DNA from: Dehalococcoides mccartyi CG5
GTDB lineage: Bacteria > Chloroflexota > Dehalococcoidia > Dehalococcoidales > Dehalococcoidaceae
Length of the DNA: 64,000 bases
Direction of reading: 5' to 3'
Assembly: GCF_000830885.1 (NCBI RefSeq)
Contig: NZ_CP006951.1
Location: 992,001 to 1,056,000 of the forward strand
Position 1 is the first letter of the stretch. Each line of letters starts with the position of its first letter. The notes beneath the pieces are model-generated. The model saw nothing but the letters and a program-made list of their open reading frames with translations, was not told where the DNA came from and did no database searches. Below are positions 43,521 through 52,051 of the stretch, piece after piece. The translations under genes and the position numbers were made by a program.

Positions 43521-44215
43521 TGAAAAATATACTGACCGTAGCTAAAAAAGAATTGCGGGATAACTTTAGCAACAAGGGCATGCTTATTCAGGCTCTCATC
43601 ATGCCGCTGCTGTTCGGTTTCCTTTATTCCAACAACCTATCCAGCCAAACAGGTCTGGGTTTATCCTTAAACGGAGTAGTCTTTTACCTGTCCATTATGA
43701 TAAGCGCCTTTATGTCTTATATGTTTCTCAGCCAGGCATTCGTGATGGAAAAATACACCCGCACTATTGAAAGCCTGATGTGCACCCCTCTCAGCCTGCG
43801 GGATATTCTGCTGGGAAAAGTACTGGGAGTAAGTGCTTCCACCTACCCGTTTGTCCTGCTGGCTGTTTTAATACCCATTGTCCGTACCGGCCTTGAAAAC
43901 GGGGAGTTTATACTGCCCTCGCTGGCGATATTTATTCAGGTACTGTTTGTAACCCCGCTGGTTATTTTGGGTTTTGTAAACCTGATGGGTTTTTTAAACC
44001 TGTACGTGGGGCTTAAAGAATACCGGATTTTAAACCTGATTGTGTTTGTACCAATGTTCGGGCTGATGGGCGCAGGTATTGGTCTTGCCAGCAATATTGA
44101 TGCTCAGTGGACTCTGGTAGGCATAGTAGCCGGAGTAGCTTTGCTGCTTTTGGGTATTTCCACTTACCTGACCCGCTTTCTCAGCCGTGAAAGAATAGTA
44201 ACCACCCTGCCCTAA
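43520..44215 (+). CDS. ABC-2 type permease
   Basis: A 231-residue membrane subunit with about six transmembrane helices, partner of the ATPase just upstream (TAATG overlap). The TIESLMCTPLSLRDILLGKV stretch after helix two is the coupling region typical of ABC-2 permeases. It ends the operon, and a terminator follows 20 bases on. Confidence 0.9.
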   Translation: MKNILTVAKKELRDNFSNKGMLIQALIMPLLFGFLYSNNLSSQTGLGLSLNGVVFYLSIMISAFMSYMFLSQAFVMEKYTRTIESLMCTPLSLRDILLGKVLGVSASTYPFVLLAVLIPIVRTGLENGEFILPSLAIFIQVLFVTPLVILGFVNLMGFLNLYVGLKEYRILNLIVFVPMFGLMGAGIGLASNIDAQWTLVGIVAGVALLLLGISTYLTRFLSRERIVTTLP

Positions 44216-44234
44216 AATAATATTACCGTCACCT

Positions 44235-44268
44235 AATGCCCCTCTGCCTATAAAAGCAAAGGGGCATT
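44235..44268 (+). terminator. terminator of the ABC operon
   Basis: AATGCCCCTCTGC (44235-44247) pairs, with one mismatch, with GCAAAGGGGCATT (44256-44268), followed by a T run. Confidence 0.82.
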
Positions 44269-44352
44269 TTTTTGACAGGAATAATCAACAGGAGTATTTT
44301 TTACATTTAAATATATCTGTTATAATAACCCTACCATAAACAGGAGAAAATA

Positions 44353-44835
44353 ATGCTTAGTGACATTTTGAAAATCCTGGAAAATGACTCCCGAATCACA
44401 CCTGACAGACTGGCCTGCATGACCGGCCTGCCCGAAGGGGAAATCAGCCGTGAAATAAAGCAGGCTGAAGCTGATAAAACTATCCTCAAATACAAAACCG
44501 TTATCAATTGGGAAAAACTGGGTGCCGAACAGGTTTTTGCCCTGATAGAGGTCAAGGTCAGCCCCCAGAGAGATGTGGGATTTGACGCTATTGCAGAGAG
44601 GATTTACCGCTATCCGGAGGTTCGCTCATGCTACCTGCTTTCAGGCACTTATGACCTGCTGGTAATGGTAGGCGGCAAGACCATGCAGTTGGTGGCCAAC
44701 TTCGTAGCCCAAAAACTGGCTCCTATCGAAGGCGTACAGGGAGCGGTTACCCATTTTCTGCTGAAGCGCTACAAAGAAGATGGCGAAATAATTGACGGCA
44801 ATGATGATATTAAACGTGAACCGGTAGTCCTTTAA
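44353..44835 (+). CDS. Lrp/AsnC-family regulator
   Basis: A 160-residue regulator: N-terminal winged HTH (about 1-55) and a C-terminal RAM ligand-binding domain (about 65-145, QVFALIEVKVSPQRDVG, YLLSGTYDLLVMVGG). Such proteins sense amino acids. It sits 22 bases before an aminotransferase gene and may regulate it in response to its substrate or product. AGGAGA precedes the ATG. Confidence 0.93.
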   Translation: MLSDILKILENDSRITPDRLACMTGLPEGEISREIKQAEADKTILKYKTVINWEKLGAEQVFALIEVKVSPQRDVGFDAIAERIYRYPEVRSCYLLSGTYDLLVMVGGKTMQLVANFVAQKLAPIEGVQGAVTHFLLKRYKEDGEIIDGNDDIKREPVVL

Positions 44836-44857
44836 TAAAGATTCAGAGGTTTATGCT

Positions 44858-46054
44858 ATGACATCACAGGTGGGAACGGACAAAGGTTTTATCTCTGACA
44901 GAGCCAAAGAGCTCAAGCCCTCCGGCATACGCAAATTCTTTGACCTGGCCGCCAAGATGGGTAGCGGAGCGATATCTCTGGGTGTGGGCGAACCTGACTT
45001 TACTACCCCCTGGCATATCCGCGAATCTGCCATTTATGCTCTGGAAAAGGGATATACCATGTATACCTCTAACGCCGGGCTTTTGGAACTCCGTCAGGAA
45101 ATATCCAAATACCTTTACCAGACCTATGGGCTGGAGTACAACCCTGAAACCGAGGTATTAATAACAGTGGGCTCAAGCGAGGCTCTGGACCTGGTTATGC
45201 GGGCTACCCTGAACCCCGGTGATGAAGTACTGATGACAGACCCAGCTTATGTAGCCTATCCTTCCTGCGTCTTTATGTCATACGGCAACCCGGTACAGAT
45301 ACCCACCTTTGAAGCTAATAATTTTGAGATAAGTGCGGCCGATATAGCCCCCAGAATTACCCCCAAGACCCGCTCTATTCTGCTGGGTTACCCTTCAAAT
45401 CCCACTGGGGCGGTTATGCCCAAGAATAAACTGGCGGAGATTGCCAAGCTGGCCTGTGACAAAAACCTGCTGGTGGTATCTGACGAGATATATGACAAGA
45501 TTATCTACTCCGGTTTTGAACATACCTGTTTTGCCACTCTGCCGGGTATGCGGGAACGCAGTGTTATTATAAACGGTTTTTCCAAGACCTATGCCATGAC
45601 CGGCTGGCGGATTGGTTATGCAGTAGGCCCGGCCGCTATTATTCAGGCCATGACCAAGATTCACCAGCACACCATGCTCTGCGCCCCTATTGCCGCCCAG
45701 AAAGCCGCCCTAGAGGCCTTGAGGAACGGTCAGGATGATGTCCGTCTGATGGTAGAGGAATATGACCGCAGACGCCGTTTTATAGTAAAAAATTTCAACG
45801 ATATGGGTTTGTCCTGTTTTGAGCCCAAAGGGGCTTTTTACACCTTCCCTTCAGTGCGAAAAACCGGACTGAGTTCGAACGAATTTGCTGAAAAACTGCT
45901 TATGGAAGAAAAAGTGGCAGCTGTACCCGGTACTGCCTTTGGTGAGAGCGGCGAAGGTTACCTCCGCTGTTGTTACGCTACCTCCCTGAAGGATATTGAA
46001 GAGGCCATGAAACGTTTCCGCCACTTTTTAAAACACAACTGCCCGCAGATGTAG
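44858..46054 (+). CDS. class I/II aminotransferase (PLP-dependent)
   Basis: A 398-residue aminotransferase close to the PatA/AspC group. The PLP lysine is in NGFSKTYAMTGWRIGY, with the substrate arginine in GEGYLRCCYATS and the substrate loop LGVGEPDFTTP. Likely exchanges amino groups between aspartate, alanine or aromatic amino acids and 2-oxoglutarate. Ribosome site AGAGG upstream. Paired with the Lrp-type gene in one unit. Confidence 0.93.
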   Translation: MTSQVGTDKGFISDRAKELKPSGIRKFFDLAAKMGSGAISLGVGEPDFTTPWHIRESAIYALEKGYTMYTSNAGLLELRQEISKYLYQTYGLEYNPETEVLITVGSSEALDLVMRATLNPGDEVLMTDPAYVAYPSCVFMSYGNPVQIPTFEANNFEISAADIAPRITPKTRSILLGYPSNPTGAVMPKNKLAEIAKLACDKNLLVVSDEIYDKIIYSGFEHTCFATLPGMRERSVIINGFSKTYAMTGWRIGYAVGPAAIIQAMTKIHQHTMLCAPIAAQKAALEALRNGQDDVRLMVEEYDRRRRFIVKNFNDMGLSCFEPKGAFYTFPSVRKTGLSSNEFAEKLLMEEKVAAVPGTAFGESGEGYLRCCYATSLKDIEEAMKRFRHFLKHNCPQM

Positions 46055-46079
46055 GCACTTCTTTCATTAGGCAAAACTA

Positions 46080-46103
46080 AAGCCCCGCTTTTCGGCGGGG
46101 CTT
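46080..46103. terminator. bidirectional terminator
   Basis: AAGCCCCGC (46080-46088) pairs with GCGGGGCTT (46095-46103), between convergent genes. Confidence 0.85.
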
Positions 46104-46133
46104 GTTTTATAAACTGATACCAAACGGTTTGGA

Positions 46134-47105
46134 TTAGCGGAGATTCATTTTCTCACGGACCTCGTCCAGCGTCTGGCGGGCGATGACTCCGGCTCTTTCC
46201 GCCCCGTCTGCCATTATGCGGTAAATCTCGTCCGGGTTTTTAGCCAGTTCGCTTCTTTTTGCCCGAATGGGACGCAGGTAAGCGTTGATAGCTTCGGCTA
46301 GAGCCCGTTTGCACTGGACACAGCCTATGCGGGCATTTTGGCAATCATCGGTAATCTGGGCAACCGCTTGCGGGCTGAAATAATTGTGCAATTTGTAAAC
46401 ATTGCAAATATTCGGGTGACCGGGGTCAGTCTTGTACTGGCGGGCAGGGTCAGTAACTGCACTCATTACTTTTTTGGCAGTTTCTTCCTCTGACAGAGCC
46501 AGTTCAATATGGTTGTTGAGGGACTTACTCATTTTATCCTTGCCGTCCAGACCAACCACAGTGGGGAAATTGGTCAGCCTTGCCTGAGGCTCGGGAAAGG
46601 TATCCCCGAACTTTTCATTGAAACGGCGGACTATTTCACGGGTAAGCTCCAAATGGGGCAGCTGGTCTACCCCCACCGGCACCACATCCGCCTTGTAAAG
46701 GGATATATCTGCCGCCTGAAGCACCGGATAACCCACCAGACCGTAGTTCACATTGTCAGGGTGCATTTTTACCTTTTCCTTAAAGGTGGGCACCCGAAGC
46801 AGCCAGCTTAAAGGGGTAATCATGCCGAACAGGGTGAAGAGTTCGTTTATTTCCGGTACCTGAGACTGGACAAAGAGAATGCACTTTTTAGGATCCAGCC
46901 CCGAAGCCAGCAAATCCAGCATCATCTCATATATATTTTCTTTCAAAGTGGCAGTTTCTTCCAGAGTGGTCAGGGCGTGAAGGTCTACCACGCAGTAAAT
47001 ACATTCGTAATCATCCTGCAAAGCTACATAGTTCTTAACCGCTCCAAGGTAGTTACCCAGATGGAGACGGCCTGTGGGACGGACACCGGAAAAAACCCGT
47101 TTCAT
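46134..47105 (-). CDS. trpS: tryptophanyl-tRNA synthetase
   Basis: Charges tRNA(Trp). A 323-residue class I synthetase with the HIGH-like motif in RPTGRLHLGNYLG and KMSKS in KDKMSKSLNN. The C-terminal domain ends normally. GGAGGAAC precedes the ATG. Confidence 0.97.
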   Translation of the reverse strand: MKRVFSGVRPTGRLHLGNYLGAVKNYVALQDDYECIYCVVDLHALTTLEETATLKENIYEMMLDLLASGLDPKKCILFVQSQVPEINELFTLFGMITPLSWLLRVPTFKEKVKMHPDNVNYGLVGYPVLQAADISLYKADVVPVGVDQLPHLELTREIVRRFNEKFGDTFPEPQARLTNFPTVVGLDGKDKMSKSLNNHIELALSEEETAKKVMSAVTDPARQYKTDPGHPNICNVYKLHNYFSPQAVAQITDDCQNARIGCVQCKRALAEAINAYLRPIRAKRSELAKNPDEIYRIMADGAERAGVIARQTLDEVREKMNLR

Positions 47106-47159
47106 TTGTTCCTCCTAAATAACAGGTGGATTGTAACATAAGCCAAAGCTAATTTAAAG

Positions 47160-48014
47160 CTAAGCTCCGGCTGAAAGCCTATCCAGATACGAACAAACTT
47201 CGGATATGGTGGTTTCATCAGTGGAAGCCCCGGAAGTAATGCCGATGCGGCTTACCCCCTTTAACCAGTCAGTTTGCAGTTCTGAAGCAGTCTCTATCAA
47301 ATGGGTGTTGGATACGGTTTTGCATAAATCCAGCAGGTGGCGGGTATTGGCACTGTTGTGCCCGCCGATAACCAGCATCAGATCTACCCGTCCCGCCAGT
47401 TCCAGAGCGGCCGACTGCCGGTCACGGATATCGTGGCAGAGGGTATCGGCTATACGAATTTCGGCATCTTTGACCAGAGCCTGATCTATAACATTTTTAA
47501 CAAAAGAAGTGAAACCGGTGGGTATCTGGGTAGTCTGAGAAAGTACGCCTATATAACGGGATAAATCCGGGATATCATCTAATCCCTGCGGGTTAAGGGT
47601 AGCCAGTCCGTTTCCACCCGCCCAACCCAGTATGCCCTTGACCTCCGGGTGGTTTACATCACCGTAAATTACAGTAAAAAACCCTGCATCATGAAAGCGT
47701 TTGGCGGCTACCTGAGCCCGTTTGACGAAAGGACAGGTGGTATCCACTATTTCCAGCCCTTTGGATTTTAGCTCAGCCAGAACCGCAGGTCCTACCCCGT
47801 GGGAGGAAATAGCTACAGTACAGCCGCTGATGTCATCTATATTTTTTACAACCCGTACACCCATACCGGAAAGGCGGTTTAAAACCTGCTGGTTATGCAC
47901 CAAAGCACCCAGAGTCTCCACCCCGCCCCGTTCGGAAGCCGTTTTTTCCAGTATGTTTATAGCGCGGCGTACGCCAAAACAAAACCCGATATTAGATGCA
48001 CATTCCACTTTCAT
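47160..48014 (-). CDS. ispH: 4-hydroxy-3-methylbut-2-enyl diphosphate reductase
   Basis: Last step of the non-mevalonate isoprenoid pathway. 284 residues with the three cluster cysteines Cys12 (GFCFGVRRA), Cys94 (DTTCPFVKRA) and Cys193 (DTLCHDIRDRQ) and conserved His residues. Promoter TTGTTT-17-TATAAT lies 11 bases before the ATG and no ribosome site is visible, so it is probably leaderless. It is divergent from the aldolase gene, with back-to-back promoters. Confidence 0.96.
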   Translation of the reverse strand: MKVECASNIGFCFGVRRAINILEKTASERGGVETLGALVHNQQVLNRLSGMGVRVVKNIDDISGCTVAISSHGVGPAVLAELKSKGLEIVDTTCPFVKRAQVAAKRFHDAGFFTVIYGDVNHPEVKGILGWAGGNGLATLNPQGLDDIPDLSRYIGVLSQTTQIPTGFTSFVKNVIDQALVKDAEIRIADTLCHDIRDRQSAALELAGRVDLMLVIGGHNSANTRHLLDLCKTVSNTHLIETASELQTDWLKGVSRIGITSGASTDETTISEVCSYLDRLSAGA

Positions 48015-48025
48015 AGCTAAAAGCC

Positions 48026-48090
48026 ATTATATCCCGTATATCCTGCCAAAACAAATACTTCTTGATTTAGCGGCTTTCTTGCTACATAAT
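48026..48090. promoter_or_regulatory. back-to-back leaderless promoters for ispH and the aldolase
   Basis: Minus strand: TTGTTT (48054-48049), 17 bases, TATAAT (48031-48026), 11 bases, ATG at 48014. Plus strand: TTGATT (48062-48067), 17 bases, CATAAT (48085-48090), 9 bases, ATG at 48100. The two -35 boxes are only 7 bases apart. Confidence 0.65.
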
Positions 48091-48099
48091 GGCTCTAAG

Positions 48100-49110
48100 A
48101 TGAGTATAAGCGCCGGCAAACTGCTTAATCTGACTGCTCTGGCCAGCCCCAGAGGCGTATTTGAGATTGCGGCTATGGACCACCGCGGCTCAATTAAAAA
48201 GCACCTCTGCCCCAAAAACACAGATGAAGAATGCTACCGCAATCTGGCTGATTTCAAACTCAGCCTTTGCCGTGCCTTTTCCGGTCAGGCCAGTGCAATA
48301 TTGCTTGACCCACTTTACGGACTGCCTGAGTGCCTGTCTCAAAATGCCCTTTTGCCCGGGTGTGGTTTGCTAGTCAGCCTGGAATCAAGCGGTTATGCGG
48401 GGGAAGCCGAATACCGCACTACCGAGCTTCTGGAAAACTGGGGGGTGACCAAGATAAAACTGCTGGGAGCTAACGCCGTTAAGCTCCTGCTGTACTACCG
48501 CCCGGATTTAAAAGATTTAGCCAAGAAACAACAGCTTCTGGTATCCAGAGTAGCTGATGAATGCCGCAAACTGGATATCCCCTTTGTGCTGGAACCTGTC
48601 ACCTACCCCATAGGGCAGGAACTGAAAAATGCCGAACTCTTCGCTAAAAATAAACCGGATCTGGTACTCTCAACCGTAGCGGATTTGGCCGGTCTGGGTA
48701 TAGATATACTGAAAGTGGAGTTCCCCGTTGATCTCCGCTTCAGCCTGACCGAAGACATGGCATTTCAATCTACCCGGAAATTGGATTCTCTCTGTCCCGT
48801 ACCCTGGGCTATACTCTCAGCCGGGGCAGATTTCAGCCTGTATGTGAGAGAATTGGAAATAGCCTGCCAGTGCGGAGCTTCCGGTTTTCTGGCCGGGAGG
48901 GCAGTCTGGCAGGAGGCTCTGGAGATAACCAATCCGGTAAACCGTCAGGATTTCATAAACCGTATAGCTGTTGAAAGATTTAAACGGCTGTGCCAGATAG
49001 CCGAAAACGGGGGGCAGCCATGGTATGAGAAGCTGGGGTTGAAAACAGGTAATTTTATAAATCCCAGCCAGCACTGGTATGCCGAATACCACCCGGGTGA
49101 AGACCTGTGA
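48100..49110 (+). CDS. tagatose-1,6-bisphosphate aldolase-like protein (LacD-type)
   Basis: A 336-residue class I aldolase of the LacD/DeoC-related family. EIAAMDHRGSIKKH near residue 22 is the N-terminal family motif and DILKVEFPVDL holds the candidate Schiff-base lysine. Start at 48100 has no ribosome site and sits 9 bases after the -10 box; a much longer in-frame extension antisense to ispH was rejected. The next gene is a PfkB kinase, the usual partner, joined by a 4-base overlap. Confidence 0.85.
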   Translation: MSISAGKLLNLTALASPRGVFEIAAMDHRGSIKKHLCPKNTDEECYRNLADFKLSLCRAFSGQASAILLDPLYGLPECLSQNALLPGCGLLVSLESSGYAGEAEYRTTELLENWGVTKIKLLGANAVKLLLYYRPDLKDLAKKQQLLVSRVADECRKLDIPFVLEPVTYPIGQELKNAELFAKNKPDLVLSTVADLAGLGIDILKVEFPVDLRFSLTEDMAFQSTRKLDSLCPVPWAILSAGADFSLYVRELEIACQCGASGFLAGRAVWQEALEITNPVNRQDFINRIAVERFKRLCQIAENGGQPWYEKLGLKTGNFINPSQHWYAEYHPGEDL

Positions 49111-50039
49111 TTGCCACGGTTACTTTAAACCCCTGCCTGGACAAGCATATAGATGTGCATGGTTTGGTACTATATGAAACCAACCGCTGGCATCGCATGT
49201 CCAAATATGCCGGCGGCAAAGGGATAGATGTTTCACGTGCCGTCTACGAAATGGGGTTTGATACAATTGCCTGCGGTTTGCTGGGGGGAGAGGAAGGGCG
49301 GGAAATTGAAACCCTGTTGACAGAGCAAGGGCTAAAATATCACTTTACCCCCATAAGCCAGCCTACCCGCAGTTGTTTTATAATTTACGATACCAAAACC
49401 CGCCGCCAGACTAATCTGAACGCCCCCGGTCCGCGAATAGCTCCGCCTGAACTAAAAATGTTTTATGCAGACCTGCTGAGGGAAAGTGCTGCTTCCAGCC
49501 TGATTGTTATGTCGGGAAGCGTGCCGCCGGGAGTGCCGTCAAGTGTCTATTTCACCCTTATCAGCCACGCCCGCAAACTGGGCAAACAAACCATACTGGA
49601 TACCGCCGGTAAATACCTGCGGGAAGGGCTGAAGGCTAAACCCTGTCTGGTCAAGCCCAACATCCGCGAAGCAGAGGAACTGTTGGGCAGAAAACTGGAG
49701 ACTGAGGCTGAAATAATACTGGCTGCCAAAGAAATAGTCCGGATGGGGGCAGGAATAGCGGTAATCTCCATGGGTAAAAAGGGGCTGATAGCCTGTGACG
49801 GAAAGCAAGTAATAAAGGCAAGTTCGGCTTATGTGCGGGTAAAAAGTACGGTGGGAGCAGGGGATTCAACCGTGGCCGGTTTTGCTATATCACTCCGCCG
49901 CGGAGACAGCCTGGAAGAAGCCTGCCGTTTGGGGGTAGCTATGGGCACAGCTGCCGTAATGACTCCCGGTACTGAACTCTGCCACCGTGAAGACGTTCAG
50001 TATTGGCTGCCCCGGATAAAAATCCGCCGTCTGGCTTAG
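49107..50039 (+). CDS. PfkB-family sugar kinase (1-phosphofructokinase/tagatose-6-phosphate kinase type)
   Basis: A 310-residue ribokinase-like enzyme of the LacC/FruK subgroup: MIATVTLNPCLDKHI start, KYAGGKGIDVSRA substrate loop and the catalytic STVGAGDSTVAGF. It phosphorylates a ketohexose phosphate at C1 or C6, making the bisphosphate that the upstream aldolase would split. GTG start in GTGA overlap with the aldolase gene, so translation is coupled. Confidence 0.88.
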   Translation: MIATVTLNPCLDKHIDVHGLVLYETNRWHRMSKYAGGKGIDVSRAVYEMGFDTIACGLLGGEEGREIETLLTEQGLKYHFTPISQPTRSCFIIYDTKTRRQTNLNAPGPRIAPPELKMFYADLLRESAASSLIVMSGSVPPGVPSSVYFTLISHARKLGKQTILDTAGKYLREGLKAKPCLVKPNIREAEELLGRKLETEAEIILAAKEIVRMGAGIAVISMGKKGLIACDGKQVIKASSAYVRVKSTVGAGDSTVAGFAISLRRGDSLEEACRLGVAMGTAAVMTPGTELCHREDVQYWLPRIKIRRLA

Positions 50040-50042
50040 CCT

Positions 50043-50909
50043 TCAGGGAATATACATGGCGTTTAATATCCGCTGGTAAGCCGCAATTGCATTGGCAACC
50101 ACCCAGGCCATATCCTCGCGTACATCATCGGAAGCTCTTTCCAGAGCCAGATTAAGGGCATTCTGATTAGCAATGGCTAAAAGGATAATGCCATTTTGGG
50201 TAGTATTGGCACTGCCGCCTGAATTTTCAGTTAACCCGAGGTTTTTATTGGGAGGTGCAGTGACTGGTGCAGTCAAGGCAGTATCATCTCTGTCTTGAGG
50301 GTTAGCCGCTGACATCACACTGTTTTCAAGCCCCACTAAACTTGCCATAACAGATAGAGCGGAATTGAGCTTGTCATTGGTTTGCCTTAACAGATTAACC
50401 TGATCCGTATCCGCCAGATAGATTATCTCGGCAACCCGTCTGTCGGCAATCTGGTTCATAGCGTTTATTTTACCCTCTTCGCCAAAGGAGAAATTCAGCC
50501 AGAGTTCTTCGGTTGCCAGTTTCACCCCGTATAGCGGGCTGTCAGGCATACTGCCGGAAGCAGCTACCGCAACCCCTCCGCCTGAAACAAAAAGGAACAT
50601 AAGGGCGCTGGCAAGCCCGGTTGCCCAGTTAAGCCGCCACCCGAAAAAGCCTTTTCTATGTTTGCTTTCTTTCAGAGCAGACATAAATTCATAGCGGGCT
50701 CTGGCCTTGAATACTGGCGAAGGAGTACATCTGCCGGCAACCCGTTCAATCCCGATAGCGGTTTTGAGCAAAGGAGCTAACTCTACCGCCTGATCAGGAT
50801 ACAGGCGAAGACAGCTTTCCAAATCCTGCCCGTTTATAAGAATACGGTCCAGACATTCGTTCAGGATGTTATTAAATTCAGGGCTATTTTTTACATTCAT
50901 TTCATTCAC
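50043..50909 (-). CDS. DUF5667-type membrane protein, likely anti-sigma factor
   Basis: A 288-residue single-pass membrane protein. An N-terminal cytosolic part (about 1-85) that can contact sigma is followed by a transmembrane helix (about 98-118) and an extracytoplasmic DUF5667-like region with MPDSPLYGVKLATEELWL. Its ATG overlaps the sigma gene by 4 bases (ATGA). The arrangement is typical of sigma/anti-sigma pairs, inferred from context. Confidence 0.8.
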   Translation of the reverse strand: MNEMNVKNSPEFNNILNECLDRILINGQDLESCLRLYPDQAVELAPLLKTAIGIERVAGRCTPSPVFKARARYEFMSALKESKHRKGFFGWRLNWATGLASALMFLFVSGGGVAVAASGSMPDSPLYGVKLATEELWLNFSFGEEGKINAMNQIADRRVAEIIYLADTDQVNLLRQTNDKLNSALSVMASLVGLENSVMSAANPQDRDDTALTAPVTAPPNKNLGLTENSGGSANTTQNGIILLAIANQNALNLALERASDDVREDMAWVVANAIAAYQRILNAMYIP

Positions 50910-51445
50910 GCTCCAGAGAGCATTCGGCGGAGTGAGGATACCGCACTGTGCTGCAGCGCCTTGACCGCACCCGGAGTTCTGTTCATTATTTTGGCCACCT
51001 CGGCGATAGGCAAATCCGAAGAAAACCGCAGGGAAATTACCTCCTGCTGGGCGGGGGTAAGTTTGGCAGATACCTTCACAAACTTCTCATAGTCTATATT
51101 TACTTCGGTAGTTTCCACCGGGTCATCGGCACAAGCCAGCGGGGCAACTATCTCTATATCCACCGTGGGCTGGCGGCTTTTCTTCCTCAGGTAGTCTACA
51201 ATCTGGTTATGGGCAATACGGTATAGCCAGGCAGAGAATGGTGTATTATCTTGCCATTTAAAGGAAGACATAGACCGGAGAGCGTTCATAAAGACCTGTT
51301 GGGTCAAATCCTCGGCCTCCATTTTGTTGCCAATCTTCAAAGCAATATAGCGATAAATTTTATCGAAATATTCCTCATATAGTCTGGCAAATGCCTGCTC
51401 ATCTTTTTGTCGAGCAAGCTCAACCAGGTGTCTTTCTGTTTGCAC
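50906..51445 (-). CDS. ECF-type RNA polymerase sigma factor
   Basis: A 179-residue sigma-70 relative with only regions 2 and 4. Region 2 (about 18-90: LYEEYFDKIYRYI, EAEDLTQQVFMNAL, AWLYRIAHNQIVDYLRKK) binds core and the -10; region 4 (about 120-175: LTPAQQEVISLRF, IAEVAKIMNRTPGAVKALQHSA) reads the -35. GTG start with GGGGAT nine bases upstream. A GC-rich hairpin ends a few bases before this site. Controlled by the co-translated DUF5667 protein. Confidence 0.93.
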   Translation of the reverse strand: MQTERHLVELARQKDEQAFARLYEEYFDKIYRYIALKIGNKMEAEDLTQQVFMNALRSMSSFKWQDNTPFSAWLYRIAHNQIVDYLRKKSRQPTVDIEIVAPLACADDPVETTEVNIDYEKFVKVSAKLTPAQQEVISLRFSSDLPIAEVAKIMNRTPGAVKALQHSAVSSLRRMLSGA

Positions 51446-51811
51446 CAGTAAGATCCCCTTCTTGGCCGGCCTCTATTTGAGGACTCCCGGCCGGTCAAAC
51501 CCGGTTATTTACCCGTGCACAAATTATAACGAAGCAGTTTTTAAAAAGATAGCAATCCGAAACAGTTAAAATCTTAAGCATCTTGCAAATATTTTTTTCC
51601 TGCAAACTTTCTCTGTCTTCAAACAAGGGGTTGAAATCCTTGTCTGTTTCCGTCATTATAGGAAATATACACCTTTTGGCTTCCCTAAGTTATCTTAACT
51701 TATATTACTATTTTCCTATACAGGTTAGTACATTCGGGGGATTGGATAGTAGAGTTTATATAATGTATAGTTCTGAATAGTTAGGTTAAGATACTTTAAG
51801 AAAGGACTGCC
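51446..51811. other. 366-base divergent region between sigma and pilus regulators
   Basis: It holds a GC-rich hairpin GGCCGG-CCTC/GAGG-CCGGCC (51464-51492) just before the sigma ribosome site, a TATAAT on the minus strand near 51520, and an inverted repeat ACAAGG/CCTTGT (51623-51643). On the plus strand TATAAT-like boxes near 51755 may drive the HTH gene. No extra gene seen. Confidence 0.5.
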
Positions 51812-52036
51812 ATGGCAAATCATGAAGATAATATAGTCTCCCCCATGCTGACCACCAGCGAAGTAGCCCATATGCTGAATGTGCATATAAATACTGTACG
51901 CCGCTGGAGCAATCAGATGGTACTTAAATCCTATCGGATTGGAGCCAGAGGTGACCGCCGTTTCCGTAAGGAAGACGTGGAACAATTTTTGGAACGGGCA
52001 GGCAAGACCAAACTCTTGAAAGAAACTCTAGGCTAA
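51812..52036 (+). CDS. excisionase-type HTH DNA-binding protein
   Basis: A 74-residue protein with one HTH_17/MerR-like domain: LTTSEVAHMLNVHINTVRRW, then SYRIGARGDRRFRKEDVEQFL, the wing. It resembles the HTH domain of the regulator at 10551. AAAGGAC precedes the ATG. It lies 15 bases before an atypical response regulator and upstream of the pilus operon, so it may control pilus expression. Confidence 0.88.
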   Translation: MANHEDNIVSPMLTTSEVAHMLNVHINTVRRWSNQMVLKSYRIGARGDRRFRKEDVEQFLERAGKTKLLKETLG

Positions 52037-52051
52037 AAGAAGGGGCAAGCG

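Noticed and set aside
47722-48099. Long in-frame N-terminal extension of the aldolase gene
   Set aside because: It is antisense to ispH and its composition mirrors the other strand. The conserved aldolase part and a promoter place the start at 48100.
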